Below are positions 53,275 to 62,054 of a stretch of DNA of 64,000 bases, one piece after another. Within the stretch, counting starts at the first letter, position 1, and every line of letters begins with the position of its first letter. The translations under genes and the position numbers were made by a program. The DNA lies in assembly GCA_964437445.1 (NCBI GenBank), contig CAYTGR010000013.1:23934-87933 (forward strand). The letters are read 5' to 3'. Under the pieces are notes generated by a model. It saw only the letters and a list, made by a program, of their open reading frames with translations. It was not told the origin of the DNA and searched no databases. Source of the DNA: CAYTGR01 sp964437445. GTDB lineage: Bacteria; Chloroflexota; Anaerolineae; B4-G1; SLSP01.

Positions 53275-54039
53275 TTACATGTTGGCCGAGCGCCACCAGG
53301 CGTAGTGGTTGGCGCGCAGATCGTCTTGTGAGGGCATCGGGAACCAGATCAGGTCCTCATAGTTGCCCACGTAGAATCCCCCCTTGATGGTACGGTACGG
53401 GAAAGTGGCCGGATTAGCGCGGTCCACCATCTTGGAGTTGACCGTCTTGGTCTTCAAATCCAGCAAGCATTCCCGCAGGTGATCAATGTTGGAGTAGGGC
53501 AGATTGCCCACCGCGCCGAACTCCGGGTCCAGGGCCAGCTCGCCCAGTTGCAGCTCCACAAAGGCGACTGCCGGCAACGTCAGCAACGTGGTGGGGTTCT
53601 TGCCGATCAGGTCGTGGAAGGCGCAGGGACCCAGGCTGCTGACTACCAGCGGCGTCACGGGCACCAGCTCTTTGTAGAGGTGCAGTCCTAACGTATCGGC
53701 CGGGCACTCCCACTTGGGATCCAGCCCTAATACGCGCCCATCAGAGGTCGCCAGGTAAAGCTTTTGCAGCGCCTTGAGATCAAGGTGCTCCAGCACCCGG
53801 TAGACGGAGATGTAGATGGAACGCTTGGGGCTGCCATCTTCATGCGGGACGCAGCGACGGATCCCCTCATCTATCTGGAAATATTCATGCCGGAAAGAGG
53901 GGTCCACTTCCACAAAAATAGCCTGCCCACGGGACTTTTTCTTGGTGCCGGTGGCGTAATAAACGCCGAATTCCTCCGGGGACAACATGGAAGCAATGAG
54001 CGCTTCGGGGATCATAGAAAAGTACAGATGTACAGCCAT
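53275..54039 (-). CDS. Conserved protein of unknown function
   Basis: 254 residues from the ATG at 54039 (AAAGGAGTG upstream); an ATG at 54081 lacks a ribosome site. No signal peptide or transmembrane helix. The sequence is compact, with MAVHLYFSMIPEALIASMLSPEEFG, RRCVPHEDGSPKRSIYISVYRVLEHL, VVSSLGPCAFHDLIG and a final TIKGGFYVGNYEDLIWFPMPSQDDLR. It looks like a conserved soluble enzyme or regulator, but I recognise no domain. It lies upstream of, and co-directional with, the pyrophosphatase gene with about 110 bp between. Confidence 0.65.
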   Translation of the reverse strand: MAVHLYFSMIPEALIASMLSPEEFGVYYATGTKKKSRGQAIFVEVDPSFRHEYFQIDEGIRRCVPHEDGSPKRSIYISVYRVLEHLDLKALQKLYLATSDGRVLGLDPKWECPADTLGLHLYKELVPVTPLVVSSLGPCAFHDLIGKNPTTLLTLPAVAFVELQLGELALDPEFGAVGNLPYSNIDHLRECLLDLKTKTVNSKMVDRANPATFPYRTIKGGFYVGNYEDLIWFPMPSQDDLRANHYAWWRSANM

Positions 54040-54214
54040 AAGGCACTCCTTTCTGGTTAGCTTCTGGCAAACAGGATCCAAATCTCAGGCATTATAACGC
54101 ATTTTGCGATAATTCCAAGCGAGCGCCAGGGCGGGCCTCCTGCCGGCGTTTGCGGCGCTTGTTTTCTATGCTATATTGTGCCCTGGCGCTGCTATTTACG
54201 AAGATAGGTTTGTC

Positions 54215-54258
54215 GTGCGGCGCTTTAGCGCGGTCAAGACGGCGTTAAAGCGCCGCAC
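54215..54258. repeat. GGCGCTT-type hairpin repeat
   Basis: GTGCGGCGCTTTA (54215-54227) and TAAAGCGCCGCAC (54246-54258) are exact complements. It lies 27 bp before the ATG at 54285 in the leader of the lipoprotein gene. Confidence 0.7.
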
Positions 54259-54284
54259 TACGAACAATTACCGGGAGGTTAACG

Positions 54285-54979
54285 ATGAGGTATTTATCCG
54301 TTCTCTGTGCGTTGACCTTTACTATTCTTATCCTTTCGGCTTGTGGGCCATCTCAACCCGGCTCCCCCACGGTCTCGCCGACTACACCGCCGGTTTCGCC
54401 TACGGCCACGGCTATGCCGCCTACACCGACTCCTACGCCGCCTCCGCCGCCCCCCACGCCAACCGCCACAGCGGTCATCCCTTCTCCCACACCTTCTCCC
54501 ACGCCGTTTACCACCTCAGGCTGGTCTACCACTGCCTCAACCCGCACCGAGTTGAGTTTTGCTTTCCCCGGCCACTGGGATGGGTCTTCTCCGCTTACCT
54601 TTGGCGAGGGTGAATTCGTCAAAGACCCCAAGCAAGCGATAGGGGTGACGTTCCAAATCAAGCTGAGCGGGCGGCCGGCGGCGCTTTTAAATGCCTGGGG
54701 GGCTAAGACCGTTGGTATCGTGGGCATCGTCACCTTTGCCCCGGAATCCGTGACCGATGGCCCTGCGGTTACTATTGCGCGCCTGGAGGTGCCGACGAAA
54801 ATCGCGCAAGGGAATGGGATGACGGCTCAGGTGGCCTATGTTCAGCTGAGGTGGCTTTTGTGCCGAACAAGAACCGGGTGCTGGAATTCATCACTTATGC
54901 GCCCTCGGCCACCTGGACTGAGGCCAATCAGGTGGCTTTCAGACATTTGTTGGGCCTGATGATAGACATCCGGCCGTAG
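54285..54979 (+). pseudogene. Lipoprotein gene with a frameshift near its 3' end
   Basis: The reading frame from 54285 (GGGAGG upstream) encodes a lipoprotein (lipobox LSAC) with a long Thr/Pro linker (about 22-75) and a beta-rich domain (ELSFAFPGHWDG ... TVGIVGIVTFAPES). After about residue 187 (near 54845) the frame turns into an Arg/Trp/Leu-rich tail that stops at 54959. One frame over, the same DNA reads AEVAFVPNKNRVLEF, ITYAPSATWTEANQ and a helical end before TAG at 54977-54979, a far more protein-like C-terminus. A one-base deletion (or two-base insertion) near 54840-54850 is therefore likely. It may be a real mutation or a sequence error. The intact protein would be about 231 residues, surface-exposed, function unknown. 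Confidence 0.7.
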
Positions 54980-55101
54980 CTTGTTAAGGGGCGGCTGGGG
55001 ATTGACGCAGACGCCGCTATTTTTCACCGCCGAGGCTGCCGAGAAGCCATGCATGACTCTGCACCCTCTGTGTTCTCGGCGGTACAATTCAGGTGGTGAC
55101 T

Positions 55102-56511
55102 ATGACGGAACGAGAGGTGGCACAACCGGCGGTAATGGAGCTCCCCGCCGTTCATAAAGGCTGGCTGCTGGTGGTGGTGGGGATAGCCACCTTTATGACC
55201 GCGCTGGATGGCAGTGTGGTCAACACGATTGTGCCGGTCATCCAGCGGGTCTTTGGCGTGTCTGAAGCGGCTATCCAATGGGTGGTGACGACTTACCTGC
55301 TGGTGGTGAGCGGCTTACTGCTGAGCTTTGGGCGGTTGGGCGATCTGCGGGGGCATCGGGCCATCTATCTGACCGGATTTGGCATTTTTGTCCTCGGCTC
55401 GGCGCTCTGCGGCCTGGCGCCGACGTTGACGGTATTGGTGGCAGCGCGCGCGCTCCAGGCGCTGGGGGCCGCCATGCTCGCGGCCAATGCGCCGGCGATC
55501 CTGACCCGCTCTTTCCCGGCGGCCCAGCGGGGACAGGCTTTGGGGCTGGCGGCGACTATGACCTACCTGGGGCTGACGGTGGGGCCTTCCCTGGGAGGCT
55601 GGTTGGCGCGCGCCTATGGCTGGCGGGCCGTCTTTTATATCAATCTGCCGGTAGGGGCGGTAGCCCTGATCCTGGGCCGGCTGTTCATTCCCCACGACGA
55701 GGGGGCTGAGCGACCGGAGTCGTTTGATCTGACCGGCGCTGTGCTCTTCACCGTGGGGCTGGTAACGCTGCTTTTGGGGCTGAATCGCGGTTCGGCCTGG
55801 GGGTGGGGCTCGCCCCGTGTCCTGGGATTGTTGGGCCTGGCGCTGGTGCTGCTGGCGGCCTTTCTGGTGGTGGAGCGCCGCGTGGCCCAGCCGATGCTGG
55901 ATCTGAGCCTCTTTCGGCGCTGGCTTTTTTCCGCTGCGGCCTTCAGCGCGGTATTGAATTACATTTGCACGTACACGGTGATTTTTCTGTTGCCGTTTTA
56001 CCTGATCCGGGGGCGCGGGCTGGATTCGGCGGAAGCCGGACTGGTGCTCACCGCGCAGCCGCTGGTGATGGCGCTGGTAGCGCCGCTCAGCGGGACCCTT
56101 TCCGACCGGATCGGCTCGCGGTTGCCGGCGACGTTGGGGATGAGCGTGCTGGCGCTGGGACTTTTCCTGCTGGCGCGCCTGACGCCCACCACGCCGCTGC
56201 CTGGCGTGATGGCCCGCCTGGCCGTGACCGGGTTGGGGTTGGGGCTGTTTGTCTCGCCGAACAACAGCGCCTTGATGGGGGCTGCGCCGCGCCACCGCCA
56301 GGGGATCGCCGCCGGGATTCTGGCCACCGCCCGCAGCGTCGGGATGGTGTTGGGCGTGGGACTGGCGGGCGCGATTTTCACGACCGTGCTCACGCGCGGG
56401 GAAGCGGCCGGCTCGCTCACGGCGCTCCTTGACGGGGTAGCGGCCAGTTTCACCGTCGCAGCCGGGATTGCGCTCCTGGGGGCCGTGATCTCGGTCGTGC
56501 GCGGCAGGTAG
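55102..56511 (+). CDS. MFS exporter, DHA2 (EmrB/QacA) family
   Basis: 469 residues with about 14 transmembrane helices, the DHA2 layout. Motif A-like GRLGDLRGHRAIYL (about 76-89), motif C-like GPSLGGWLARAYGWRAVFYINLPVG (about 160-185) and ATFMTALDGSVVNTIVPVI in helix 1 are typical of drug:H+ antiporters. ATG 55102 was chosen; GTG codons at 55093/55096 are possible starts. There is no strong ribosome site. It may export a toxic compound using the proton gradient; no regulator is adjacent. The LysM-M23 gene follows 12 bp after its stop. Confidence 0.88.
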   Translation: MTEREVAQPAVMELPAVHKGWLLVVVGIATFMTALDGSVVNTIVPVIQRVFGVSEAAIQWVVTTYLLVVSGLLLSFGRLGDLRGHRAIYLTGFGIFVLGSALCGLAPTLTVLVAARALQALGAAMLAANAPAILTRSFPAAQRGQALGLAATMTYLGLTVGPSLGGWLARAYGWRAVFYINLPVGAVALILGRLFIPHDEGAERPESFDLTGAVLFTVGLVTLLLGLNRGSAWGWGSPRVLGLLGLALVLLAAFLVVERRVAQPMLDLSLFRRWLFSAAAFSAVLNYICTYTVIFLLPFYLIRGRGLDSAEAGLVLTAQPLVMALVAPLSGTLSDRIGSRLPATLGMSVLALGLFLLARLTPTTPLPGVMARLAVTGLGLGLFVSPNNSALMGAAPRHRQGIAAGILATARSVGMVLGVGLAGAIFTTVLTRGEAAGSLTALLDGVAASFTVAAGIALLGAVISVVRGR

Positions 56512-56523
56512 GCTACCTTCGTG

Positions 56524-58044
56524 ATGCATGATTTAAAACGCTCTCCATACGCGATTTACGTGGTGCTCGTGCCGTTGCTGGTGGGGATAGGGCTCGCCGG
56601 CTACGGCTGGTTCTCCCAGCGAACGGTGGCCCCGGCGGCAACGGTCGTCGCGGTGACGCCAACGCCGGCCGCCCATCCTACCTTCCGCCCGCAATTCCAG
56701 GCCGCGCCGATCACGCCGACGCCGTTACCCACGCGCCAACCTCCACCTGTGCCCACTACCACTTACACCGTTCGCGCCGGCGATACGCTCTCCGGCATTG
56801 CCGGGGCGGTGGGTGTCCCCGTAGAGGAGCTGATCCGGCTGAATAACCTGACCGACCCCGATCATTTGCTGGCAGGGCAGGTGTTACAGTTGCCGATCCA
56901 GACACCGCTGAGCGGCTCTGGTGTCTTGCTCATCCCCGATAGCGAGCTGGTCTACGGACCGGGTTATGCCGGCTTTGACGTAGCCGCTTTTACCGCTTCT
57001 TACCCCGGTTACTTCAACCAATACACCGAAGAGCTCAACGGGCGCACCTATACTGCTGCTGAGCTGGTAGAGCTGGTGGCGCTTCAGTACAGTGTTGGCC
57101 CGCGGGTGTTGCTGGCCTTGCTGGAACTGCGCAGCGGCTGGCTCAGCAACCCCGATCCGGCCCCTGAAGCCCGGCTGTATCCGCTGGGGTATCACCAGGA
57201 AGATTGGCAGGGGCTGGCGGTGCAGCTGAACATCGCCGCTAATCAGCTCAACGCTGGGTTCTACGGCTGGCAGCGCGGGACGCTCTGGACGTTACGGCTG
57301 AGCGACGGGCAGTATATCCAGCTGGCGCCGACCCTCAATGCCGGGACGGTGGGAGTCCAGCGGGCGCTGGCCTGGCAGACCGATACGGCGACCTGGACGC
57401 GCCAGGTCTCAGCCGCCGGGTTCCTGGCCGTCTACCGGCAGCTCTTCGGCGATCCCTTTGCCTATGCCGTGGAGCCACTGTTGCCCACTAATTTGCACCA
57501 GCCGTCCTTCAACCTGCCCTGGGAACGGGGCACGACCTGGTATTTCACCGGCGGCCCGCATGGGGGGTGGGGGACGGGCAGCGCCTGGGCCGCGCTGGAT
57601 TTCGTCACCGACGAGCAGCAGATCGGCTGCCAGGTCAGTACCCAGTGGGTAGCGGCGGCTGCCCCTGGACAGATCATTTTCAGTGACGACGGCATGGTGT
57701 TGGAGGACGTAGACGACGACGGCTTTGCCGGGACCGGGTGGGTGTTGCTCTACCTGCACGTCGCCGCGCGCGACCGGGTGCCGGTGGGCAGCTGGCTGCG
57801 GGCGGGCGACCGGATCGGCCATCCCTCCTGTGAAGGGGGCGTGGCGGAGGCGGCGCATCTGCACTTTGCCCGCCGCTACAACGGCGTCTGGATCGCTGCC
57901 GCCGATCCCCAGATCCCGCTGGTGCTGGATGGCTGGCAGGCTGGCGCGCTGGGCGACGAGTACGACGGCACTTTGACCAAGAACGGCGAGGTCAAAACTG
58001 CCTGTGAGTGTTGGGAGTCTGGCAACGCGCTGAGCCGGCCGTGA
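56524..58044 (+). CDS. LysM-M23 peptidoglycan endopeptidase-like protein
   Basis: 506 residues; ATG 56524 chosen (a GTG lies 3 bases earlier). One N-terminal transmembrane helix (about 10-30), a Pro/Thr linker, then a LysM domain (YTVRAGDTLSGIAGAVGVPVEELIRLNNL, about 80-125) for peptidoglycan binding. A helical middle domain (about 140-320) leads to a C-terminal M23 metallopeptidase fold. It has GGPHGG ... AALDF (His and Asp ligands) and HLHFARR (the HxH pair), so the Zn site appears complete. It probably cuts peptide cross-links in the cell wall. It ends 76 bp before the bidirectional hairpin at 58120. Confidence 0.85.
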   Translation: MHDLKRSPYAIYVVLVPLLVGIGLAGYGWFSQRTVAPAATVVAVTPTPAAHPTFRPQFQAAPITPTPLPTRQPPPVPTTTYTVRAGDTLSGIAGAVGVPVEELIRLNNLTDPDHLLAGQVLQLPIQTPLSGSGVLLIPDSELVYGPGYAGFDVAAFTASYPGYFNQYTEELNGRTYTAAELVELVALQYSVGPRVLLALLELRSGWLSNPDPAPEARLYPLGYHQEDWQGLAVQLNIAANQLNAGFYGWQRGTLWTLRLSDGQYIQLAPTLNAGTVGVQRALAWQTDTATWTRQVSAAGFLAVYRQLFGDPFAYAVEPLLPTNLHQPSFNLPWERGTTWYFTGGPHGGWGTGSAWAALDFVTDEQQIGCQVSTQWVAAAAPGQIIFSDDGMVLEDVDDDGFAGTGWVLLYLHVAARDRVPVGSWLRAGDRIGHPSCEGGVAEAAHLHFARRYNGVWIAAADPQIPLVLDGWQAGALGDEYDGTLTKNGEVKTACECWESGNALSRP

Positions 58045-58119
58045 GATGAGATATCCCCTGCAAAAAGCCGAAAATCTCACGTTAAGCCGCAAAGCCCGCA
58101 AATTCTCAAAAATAGGTTC

Positions 58120-58167
58120 GTAGTGAGGCGCTTCAGCGCGGCCAACGGCGCTAAAGCGCCTCACTAC
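58120..58167. repeat. GGCGCTT-type hairpin between convergent genes
   Basis: GTAGTGAGGCGCTT (58120-58133) and AAGCGCCTCACTAC (58154-58167) are exact complements. It lies between the ends of the M23 gene and the PAP2 gene and overlaps the latter's stop, so it could end transcription in both directions. Confidence 0.7.
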
Positions 58168-59024
58168 AAAACAAACCTTTTACCCGTTTCCATTTTTGCC
58201 CGGCTTGACTGCCGGGCCAACCATCCCAGCAACCAGATTCCCGCCAGCGAGGCCGCCAGATCCACCGGATCGGCGCTGCGCGTGGTGGAGAGCGCCTGCG
58301 CGGCCTCCTCAGCGGCCGTGAGCGCGCTCAGCCCGGCAAGGACGGCCCAGGCCGGCCACCGGGGCTGCCAGCGTACCAGCAGAAAGCCCACCCCGCCGAA
58401 GAGCAGGAAGTGCAAGACTTTATCCATGCCGGGAATCCGGAGCAGCCCGAAGTGGAGCAGCCCCAACGTGGCCGTCAGGAGCGCCAGCAGCACCAGCGTC
58501 ACCTGCCCCCAGAGCAGCCAGGCCCACCGGGAGCGCCCCGGAGCGGGGGGCTGGTAGACCAGGCCGTAGACCAGAGTCCCACTCCCCGCGCCGAGGATCG
58601 CGCCGCCGAGCACGTCGCTGGGGTAGTGCACCCCCAGGTAGACCCGCGAGAGCGCCACCAGCGCAGCGCCGCTCAGGGCCGGCAGCGCCCACCGCCGCCG
58701 CCAGAGCGCCACCCAGGTGGCGACGGCAAAAGCGCCCGCTGCGTGCCCGCTGGGAAAAGCCGGGAAGGGAGGCGCCGGCAACAACAGGCGCATCCCGACC
58801 GGGCGCGGTCGCAGCAGCGTTAACTGCATCACCATCGTCGCCGCGCCGGCCAGCCCCAGCGAGAGCAGCCAGGCCACCCCTTCCCGCCGCCGGGTGCGTA
58901 ACAGGGCCAGCCCGACCAGCGCGAGCATGACCGGTCGCCCCAAAAACGTCGCCGTCACCATGACCTCATCCAGCCACGGTAAGGCCAGTCCATTGAACCA
59001 GGTGAGTAAAGTGAGGTCAGCCAT
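58164..59024 (-). CDS. PAP2-type phosphatase fused to a VanZ-like domain
   Basis: 286 residues, almost fully membrane-embedded. The N-terminal half is a PAP2/type-2 phosphatidic-acid phosphatase: TLLRPRPVG (motif 1, partly), FPSGHAAGAFAVA (motif 2, His) and SRVYLGVHYPSDVLGG (motif 3, His/Asp). The C-terminal half has GMDKVLHFLLFGGVGFLLV and AAEEAAQALSTTRSADPVDLAASLAGIWLG, the VanZ-like pattern. Such phosphatases act on lipid pyrophosphates such as undecaprenyl-PP; VanZ proteins are linked to glycopeptide tolerance. The fusion is unusual. ATGs at 59024 and 59030 are both possible; neither has a ribosome site because the upstream DNA is a TCAGCxx heptad array. Confidence 0.8.
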   Translation of the reverse strand: MADLTLLTWFNGLALPWLDEVMVTATFLGRPVMLALVGLALLRTRRREGVAWLLSLGLAGAATMVMQLTLLRPRPVGMRLLLPAPPFPAFPSGHAAGAFAVATWVALWRRRWALPALSGAALVALSRVYLGVHYPSDVLGGAILGAGSGTLVYGLVYQPPAPGRSRWAWLLWGQVTLVLLALLTATLGLLHFGLLRIPGMDKVLHFLLFGGVGFLLVRWQPRWPAWAVLAGLSALTAAEEAAQALSTTRSADPVDLAASLAGIWLLGWLARQSSRAKMETGKRFVL

Positions 59025-59030
59025 AAGCAT

Positions 59031-59093
59031 TCAGCGATCAGCGATCAGCAGTCAGCCATCAGCAGTCAGCAGTCAGCCATCAGCCATCAGCGG
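59031..59093. repeat. TCAGCxx heptad array (9 units)
   Basis: Nine perfect-phase 7-bp units (TCAGCGA x2, TCAGCAG, TCAGCCA, TCAGCAG x2, TCAGCCA x2, TCAGCGG) lie between the radical SAM and PAP2 genes. The array contains the radical SAM stop codon (59087-59089) and abuts the PAP2 start. A looser continuation runs to about 59130. Confidence 0.8.
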
Positions 59094-60514
59094 TTCAGCG
59101 GCTCAGCGTCCCAGCGGCTCAGCAGCTCAGGTGTACTGCGCTCCTGTGCCCCTGCGCTCCCGCGCCCTTGCTGCTTGCTGCTCGCCGGGGCAGCGTACCA
59201 GTTGAAGAGGGGCCGCGCCCAGCCCACCGGAATCGTCCGTCCCAAAAGCCCATAGACCGGTTCCACCCGTTTGTAGGCGATGTTGAGAAAAAGCCGCTGC
59301 GCAAAGCCCGGCTCACCCCAACGGCAGCGCGCCAGGATAGATTCCCAGGTGTAAAAGCGCTCGTAGGCACGGAAGTAGCCGGCTTCCAATTGCTCCGGCG
59401 TTAGCCTGGCCGGACGGAAGACCACCCGTGTCGTGTCGTAGTGCGACCAGTCGTGGTCAAAGATGCGCCCCTCGGCCTCCAACCGCCGGTGGAGCGCCGT
59501 GCCGGGATAGGGGGTGAGGACGGTGAACGTGGCCGTCTCTAAGCGCGCCTCAATGCCGAAGGCGACCGTGCGGTCAAAGACCGCCTCATCGTCATGGTCA
59601 AAGCCGAAGACGAAGCTGCCGTTGACCATGATCCCCCGCTCGTGCAGGCGGCGGACGTTGCGGAGGTAATCCTCCACCCGGTTGCACCGCTTGTGGACTT
59701 CCCCCAGGCTCTCCGGGACGATGCTCTCAAAGCCGATGAACAGCGTCCGGCAACCTGATTCGGCCATCAGGTCCAGGAACGCCTCGTCGTCGGCGACCTC
59801 AATGGAGGTCATGCCAAGCCAGCGCCGCCGTCGCGGGATCAACGCCTGGAAGAGCGCCCGCGCAAACGGCCGGTTGAGCGTGATATCGTTATCCAGAAAG
59901 GCCAGCACGGGGTAGGGACGGGCGTCAATATCCTGCAAGACCTGCGCCAGCGGGCGCTGGCGGAAGTTGGGCTTGGGGCGGCTGCTCTCGTAGCAGAAGT
60001 CACAGCGCCGGGGACAGCCGCGCGTCGTGGAGATGGCCGCCTGCACAGCATATTCCTGCGGCGGGATAACGGACCAATCGGGCGCGGGGGTCCGCTCCAA
60101 CGGCAGGAGCGCGCCGTCGTAACGGGGCCGGAGCCGGCCGACCTCCGCATCGGCCAGCAGCGTTGCCCAGACGGCCTCGGCCTCTCCGACGACGATGGCG
60201 TCGGCGTGCGCCTGCGCCTCCTCCGGGCAGACGGAGACGTGCGGCCCGCCGAGCACCACCCGCAACCCGCGCTGCCGGTAAGCGTCGGCCAGCGCGTAGG
60301 CCCGGTTCGCCGCCGCCGTCCAGACCGTGATGCCGATCAGGTCGGCGCGGAGGTCTGGAGCGGCCGGCCGGTGATATTCATCCACGATGGTGATACGGTG
60401 GCCCGGCGGTGTCAGCGCGCTGAGCAGTTGCAGGCCGTGCGGCGGCACCATGAAGTGCTTGATCCGCGTCCCGCGCCGCAAATCAGCTTTGGCAAAAATG
60501 AGCACGATGTGCAT
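59087..60514 (-). CDS. B12-binding domain radical SAM protein
   Basis: 475 residues. The N-terminal B12-binding-like Rossmann domain (about 1-130; VLIFAKADLRRGTRIKHFMVPPHGLQLLSAL, DLIGITVWTAAANRAYALAD, VVLGGPHVSVCPEEA) is followed by a radical SAM domain with the cluster motif TTRGCPRRCDFCYE (CxxxCxxC), then GCRTLFIGFESIVPE. Class-B methylases and related enzymes modify peptidyl or lipid carbons with this architecture. The last about 30 residues (SSKQQGRGSAGAQERSTPE...) are low in complexity and encoded by the repeat DNA that continues into the heptad array, so the stop was probably created by it. The start has GGAGGATCC upstream. Confidence 0.88.
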   Translation of the reverse strand: MHIVLIFAKADLRRGTRIKHFMVPPHGLQLLSALTPPGHRITIVDEYHRPAAPDLRADLIGITVWTAAANRAYALADAYRQRGLRVVLGGPHVSVCPEEAQAHADAIVVGEAEAVWATLLADAEVGRLRPRYDGALLPLERTPAPDWSVIPPQEYAVQAAISTTRGCPRRCDFCYESSRPKPNFRQRPLAQVLQDIDARPYPVLAFLDNDITLNRPFARALFQALIPRRRRWLGMTSIEVADDEAFLDLMAESGCRTLFIGFESIVPESLGEVHKRCNRVEDYLRNVRRLHERGIMVNGSFVFGFDHDDEAVFDRTVAFGIEARLETATFTVLTPYPGTALHRRLEAEGRIFDHDWSHYDTTRVVFRPARLTPEQLEAGYFRAYERFYTWESILARCRWGEPGFAQRLFLNIAYKRVEPVYGLLGRTIPVGWARPLFNWYAAPASSKQQGRGSAGAQERSTPELLSRWDAEPLNR

Positions 60515-60545
60515 GGGATCCTCCTGCGAATGGATGACTGATATG

Positions 60546-60573
60546 GACCACAGACCACGGATGGCAGACCACG
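60546..60573. repeat. GACCAC heptads upstream of the radical SAM gene
   Basis: Four units (GACCACA, GACCACG, GATGGCA, GACCACG) at 60546-60573, 32 bp upstream of the start of the radical SAM gene (60514, minus strand). Confidence 0.6.
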
Positions 60574-60620
60574 CTCTGGGGAGCCGTCCCGGGTCAGCTT
60601 CACGATGGACGGCTCACCCC

Positions 60621-61811
60621 TCACTGTTCACCGCTCACCTTCTTCTTCCGAAACACCTCGTTCCAATCCACCCGCGCCGTCACCTGCATCAGCACGGCCA
60701 GCGTGACGATAGCGCCGATGGTCACGACCAACCCCGTATAGCCTTCAAAGAAGAAGGCGTAGGAGAAAAGGACCAGGAAGAGCAATTGGGAAAGTCCTGC
60801 CTCGCGCAGCGCAAAGCGCGCGCCCACCACGCGCCACAGGTAACTGATGACCAGCGTTAGTGAGACCACCGCCGCGATCACAAACGCCAGCTCCGCCACG
60901 ACGTGATCCACCAGGTAGGCAAAGAGTAAGTGGAAGGCGAAGAAGCTCGCGCCCAGGAAAAAGTAGTGCATCGGGTGCAGATGGGTCCCTTTGACCGCGC
61001 CGAGAATGACCAACACGGTGAAGAAGAAGAGCAGGGAGACCGGCGCAAAGTAACTCATCCGGCTGGCGAGCGGCCCCGGGTTGATCTTGTGCGGCATCTC
61101 CACCGCGATGTCAAAGTCGGAGACCAGATTGTTGAACTGCCAGACCAGCTGCCAGCCGCTCCCGCTCTGGGTCTTGGTGGAAGGCGAGATGGAACCGGCG
61201 GGGAAGTCGTAATCGCTGAAGTTCGTGGTGACCGTCAGCGCAAAGTTCTTCACGGTGACGATCCCCTCGGCAAAGCGATAGGTCCACCGGTCCAGCCCGC
61301 GCGAATGGTAGCCGATGTGGATGGTCGCTTCCTCGCCCGGCCCCAGCCGGACTACGTTGGTCAGCTCTGCCCCGGGGCTGCCGGTGGGTGTGGCCAGGCT
61401 GTCGTTGACGCGGAAATCAAAGTCGTCGTAGATCGCGCTGGACGAGGGGAAGACAAAAGTGACTGTAGCCGTCACCGGCTCGGCGAGCGGGTTCTGGAAC
61501 GTGTAGGTGCCGTCAAAGGTGACACCGTAGGTGGCGTACCAGAGCAATCCCTTGCGCCGGTGCTGGAGTGACAGGTCCACGTGGATGGTGCTGGCCGCCA
61601 GTTCCACCGCCCTGGGCTGGCCGGAGGCCCCCGTCACGGTCACGAGGGGCGCGCGCTGCTGCTGGGGTGTCCCCCACAGCTGCTCCACCTGCGCGCCCAA
61701 CCGGTCGTAGCCGGAGTCAGTGCGCGCGATCACGCTGGTGCCCAGAATGGCCCAGGCGACGGTCACACACCCAAAGATGAAGATCACGGCAATCAAACGC
61801 GGTACGGTCAT
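60621..61811 (-). CDS. CreD-like inner-membrane protein
   Basis: 396 residues. One N-terminal helix (about 5-27) is followed by a beta-rich extracytoplasmic domain (about 60-265) with PAEVTATVTFVFPSSSAIYDDFDFRVN-like strands, then five to six helices at the end (about 270-385). HLHPMHYFFLGASFFAFHLLFAYL, HVVAELAFVIAAVVSLTLVISYLW and a final TARVDW correspond to the membrane end of CreD, the inner-membrane protein of the Cre envelope-stress regulon. No CreB/CreC is nearby. The ATG at 61811 follows an AAAGGAGG ribosome site inside the repeated leader element copy C. Confidence 0.8.
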   Translation of the reverse strand: MTVPRLIAVIFIFGCVTVAWAILGTSVIARTDSGYDRLGAQVEQLWGTPQQQRAPLVTVTGASGQPRAVELAASTIHVDLSLQHRRKGLLWYATYGVTFDGTYTFQNPLAEPVTATVTFVFPSSSAIYDDFDFRVNDSLATPTGSPGAELTNVVRLGPGEEATIHIGYHSRGLDRWTYRFAEGIVTVKNFALTVTTNFSDYDFPAGSISPSTKTQSGSGWQLVWQFNNLVSDFDIAVEMPHKINPGPLASRMSYFAPVSLLFFFTVLVILGAVKGTHLHPMHYFFLGASFFAFHLLFAYLVDHVVAELAFVIAAVVSLTLVISYLWRVVGARFALREAGLSQLLFLVLFSYAFFFEGYTGLVVTIGAIVTLAVLMQVTARVDWNEVFRKKKVSGEQ

Positions 61812-61815
61812 GGTT

Positions 61816-61930
61816 TATCCTCCTTTGAAAAGTTAAAGTTAAGGAGTGAGCAGAGAGCAGCAGGTAGAAGTTTCTGTTTCCTGCTCACCGCTCACGGCTC
61901 ACATTTTCATCCCACGGCTGGTGAATGCCA
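61816..61930 (-). repeat. Leader hairpin element, copy C
   Basis: On the minus strand it reads GGGATGAAAATGTGAGCCGT, GAGCGGTGAGCAGGAAACAG, AACTTCTACCTGCTGCTCTC and TGCTCACTCCTTAAC, then TTTTCAAAGGAGGATAAACC before the ATG at 61811. It matches copy A through the same arms and leads directly into the ribosome site of the CreD-like gene. Confidence 0.7.
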
Positions 61931-62054
61931 GTTCATGTTGTCCCCATTGTAACGCTAAAGTCTGCCGGCCGTCCAGTTCTCAAATCCGCCGCGCGCTGCA
62001 CTCAAGTGCTTGACAGCCGCCGCCAATCCGGGTAAGCTATCCTCACGTTGAAGA

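Noticed and set aside
54176..54613. Plus-strand 145-codon frame overlapping the lipoprotein gene
   Set aside because: It reads the Thr/Pro linker in another frame; no ribosome site, whereas the lipoprotein frame has signal peptide and GGGAGG.
55315..56529. 404-codon minus-strand frame opposite the MFS exporter
   Set aside because: Arg/Gln-rich shadow, no domain; the plus strand has 14 membrane helices with DHA2 motifs.
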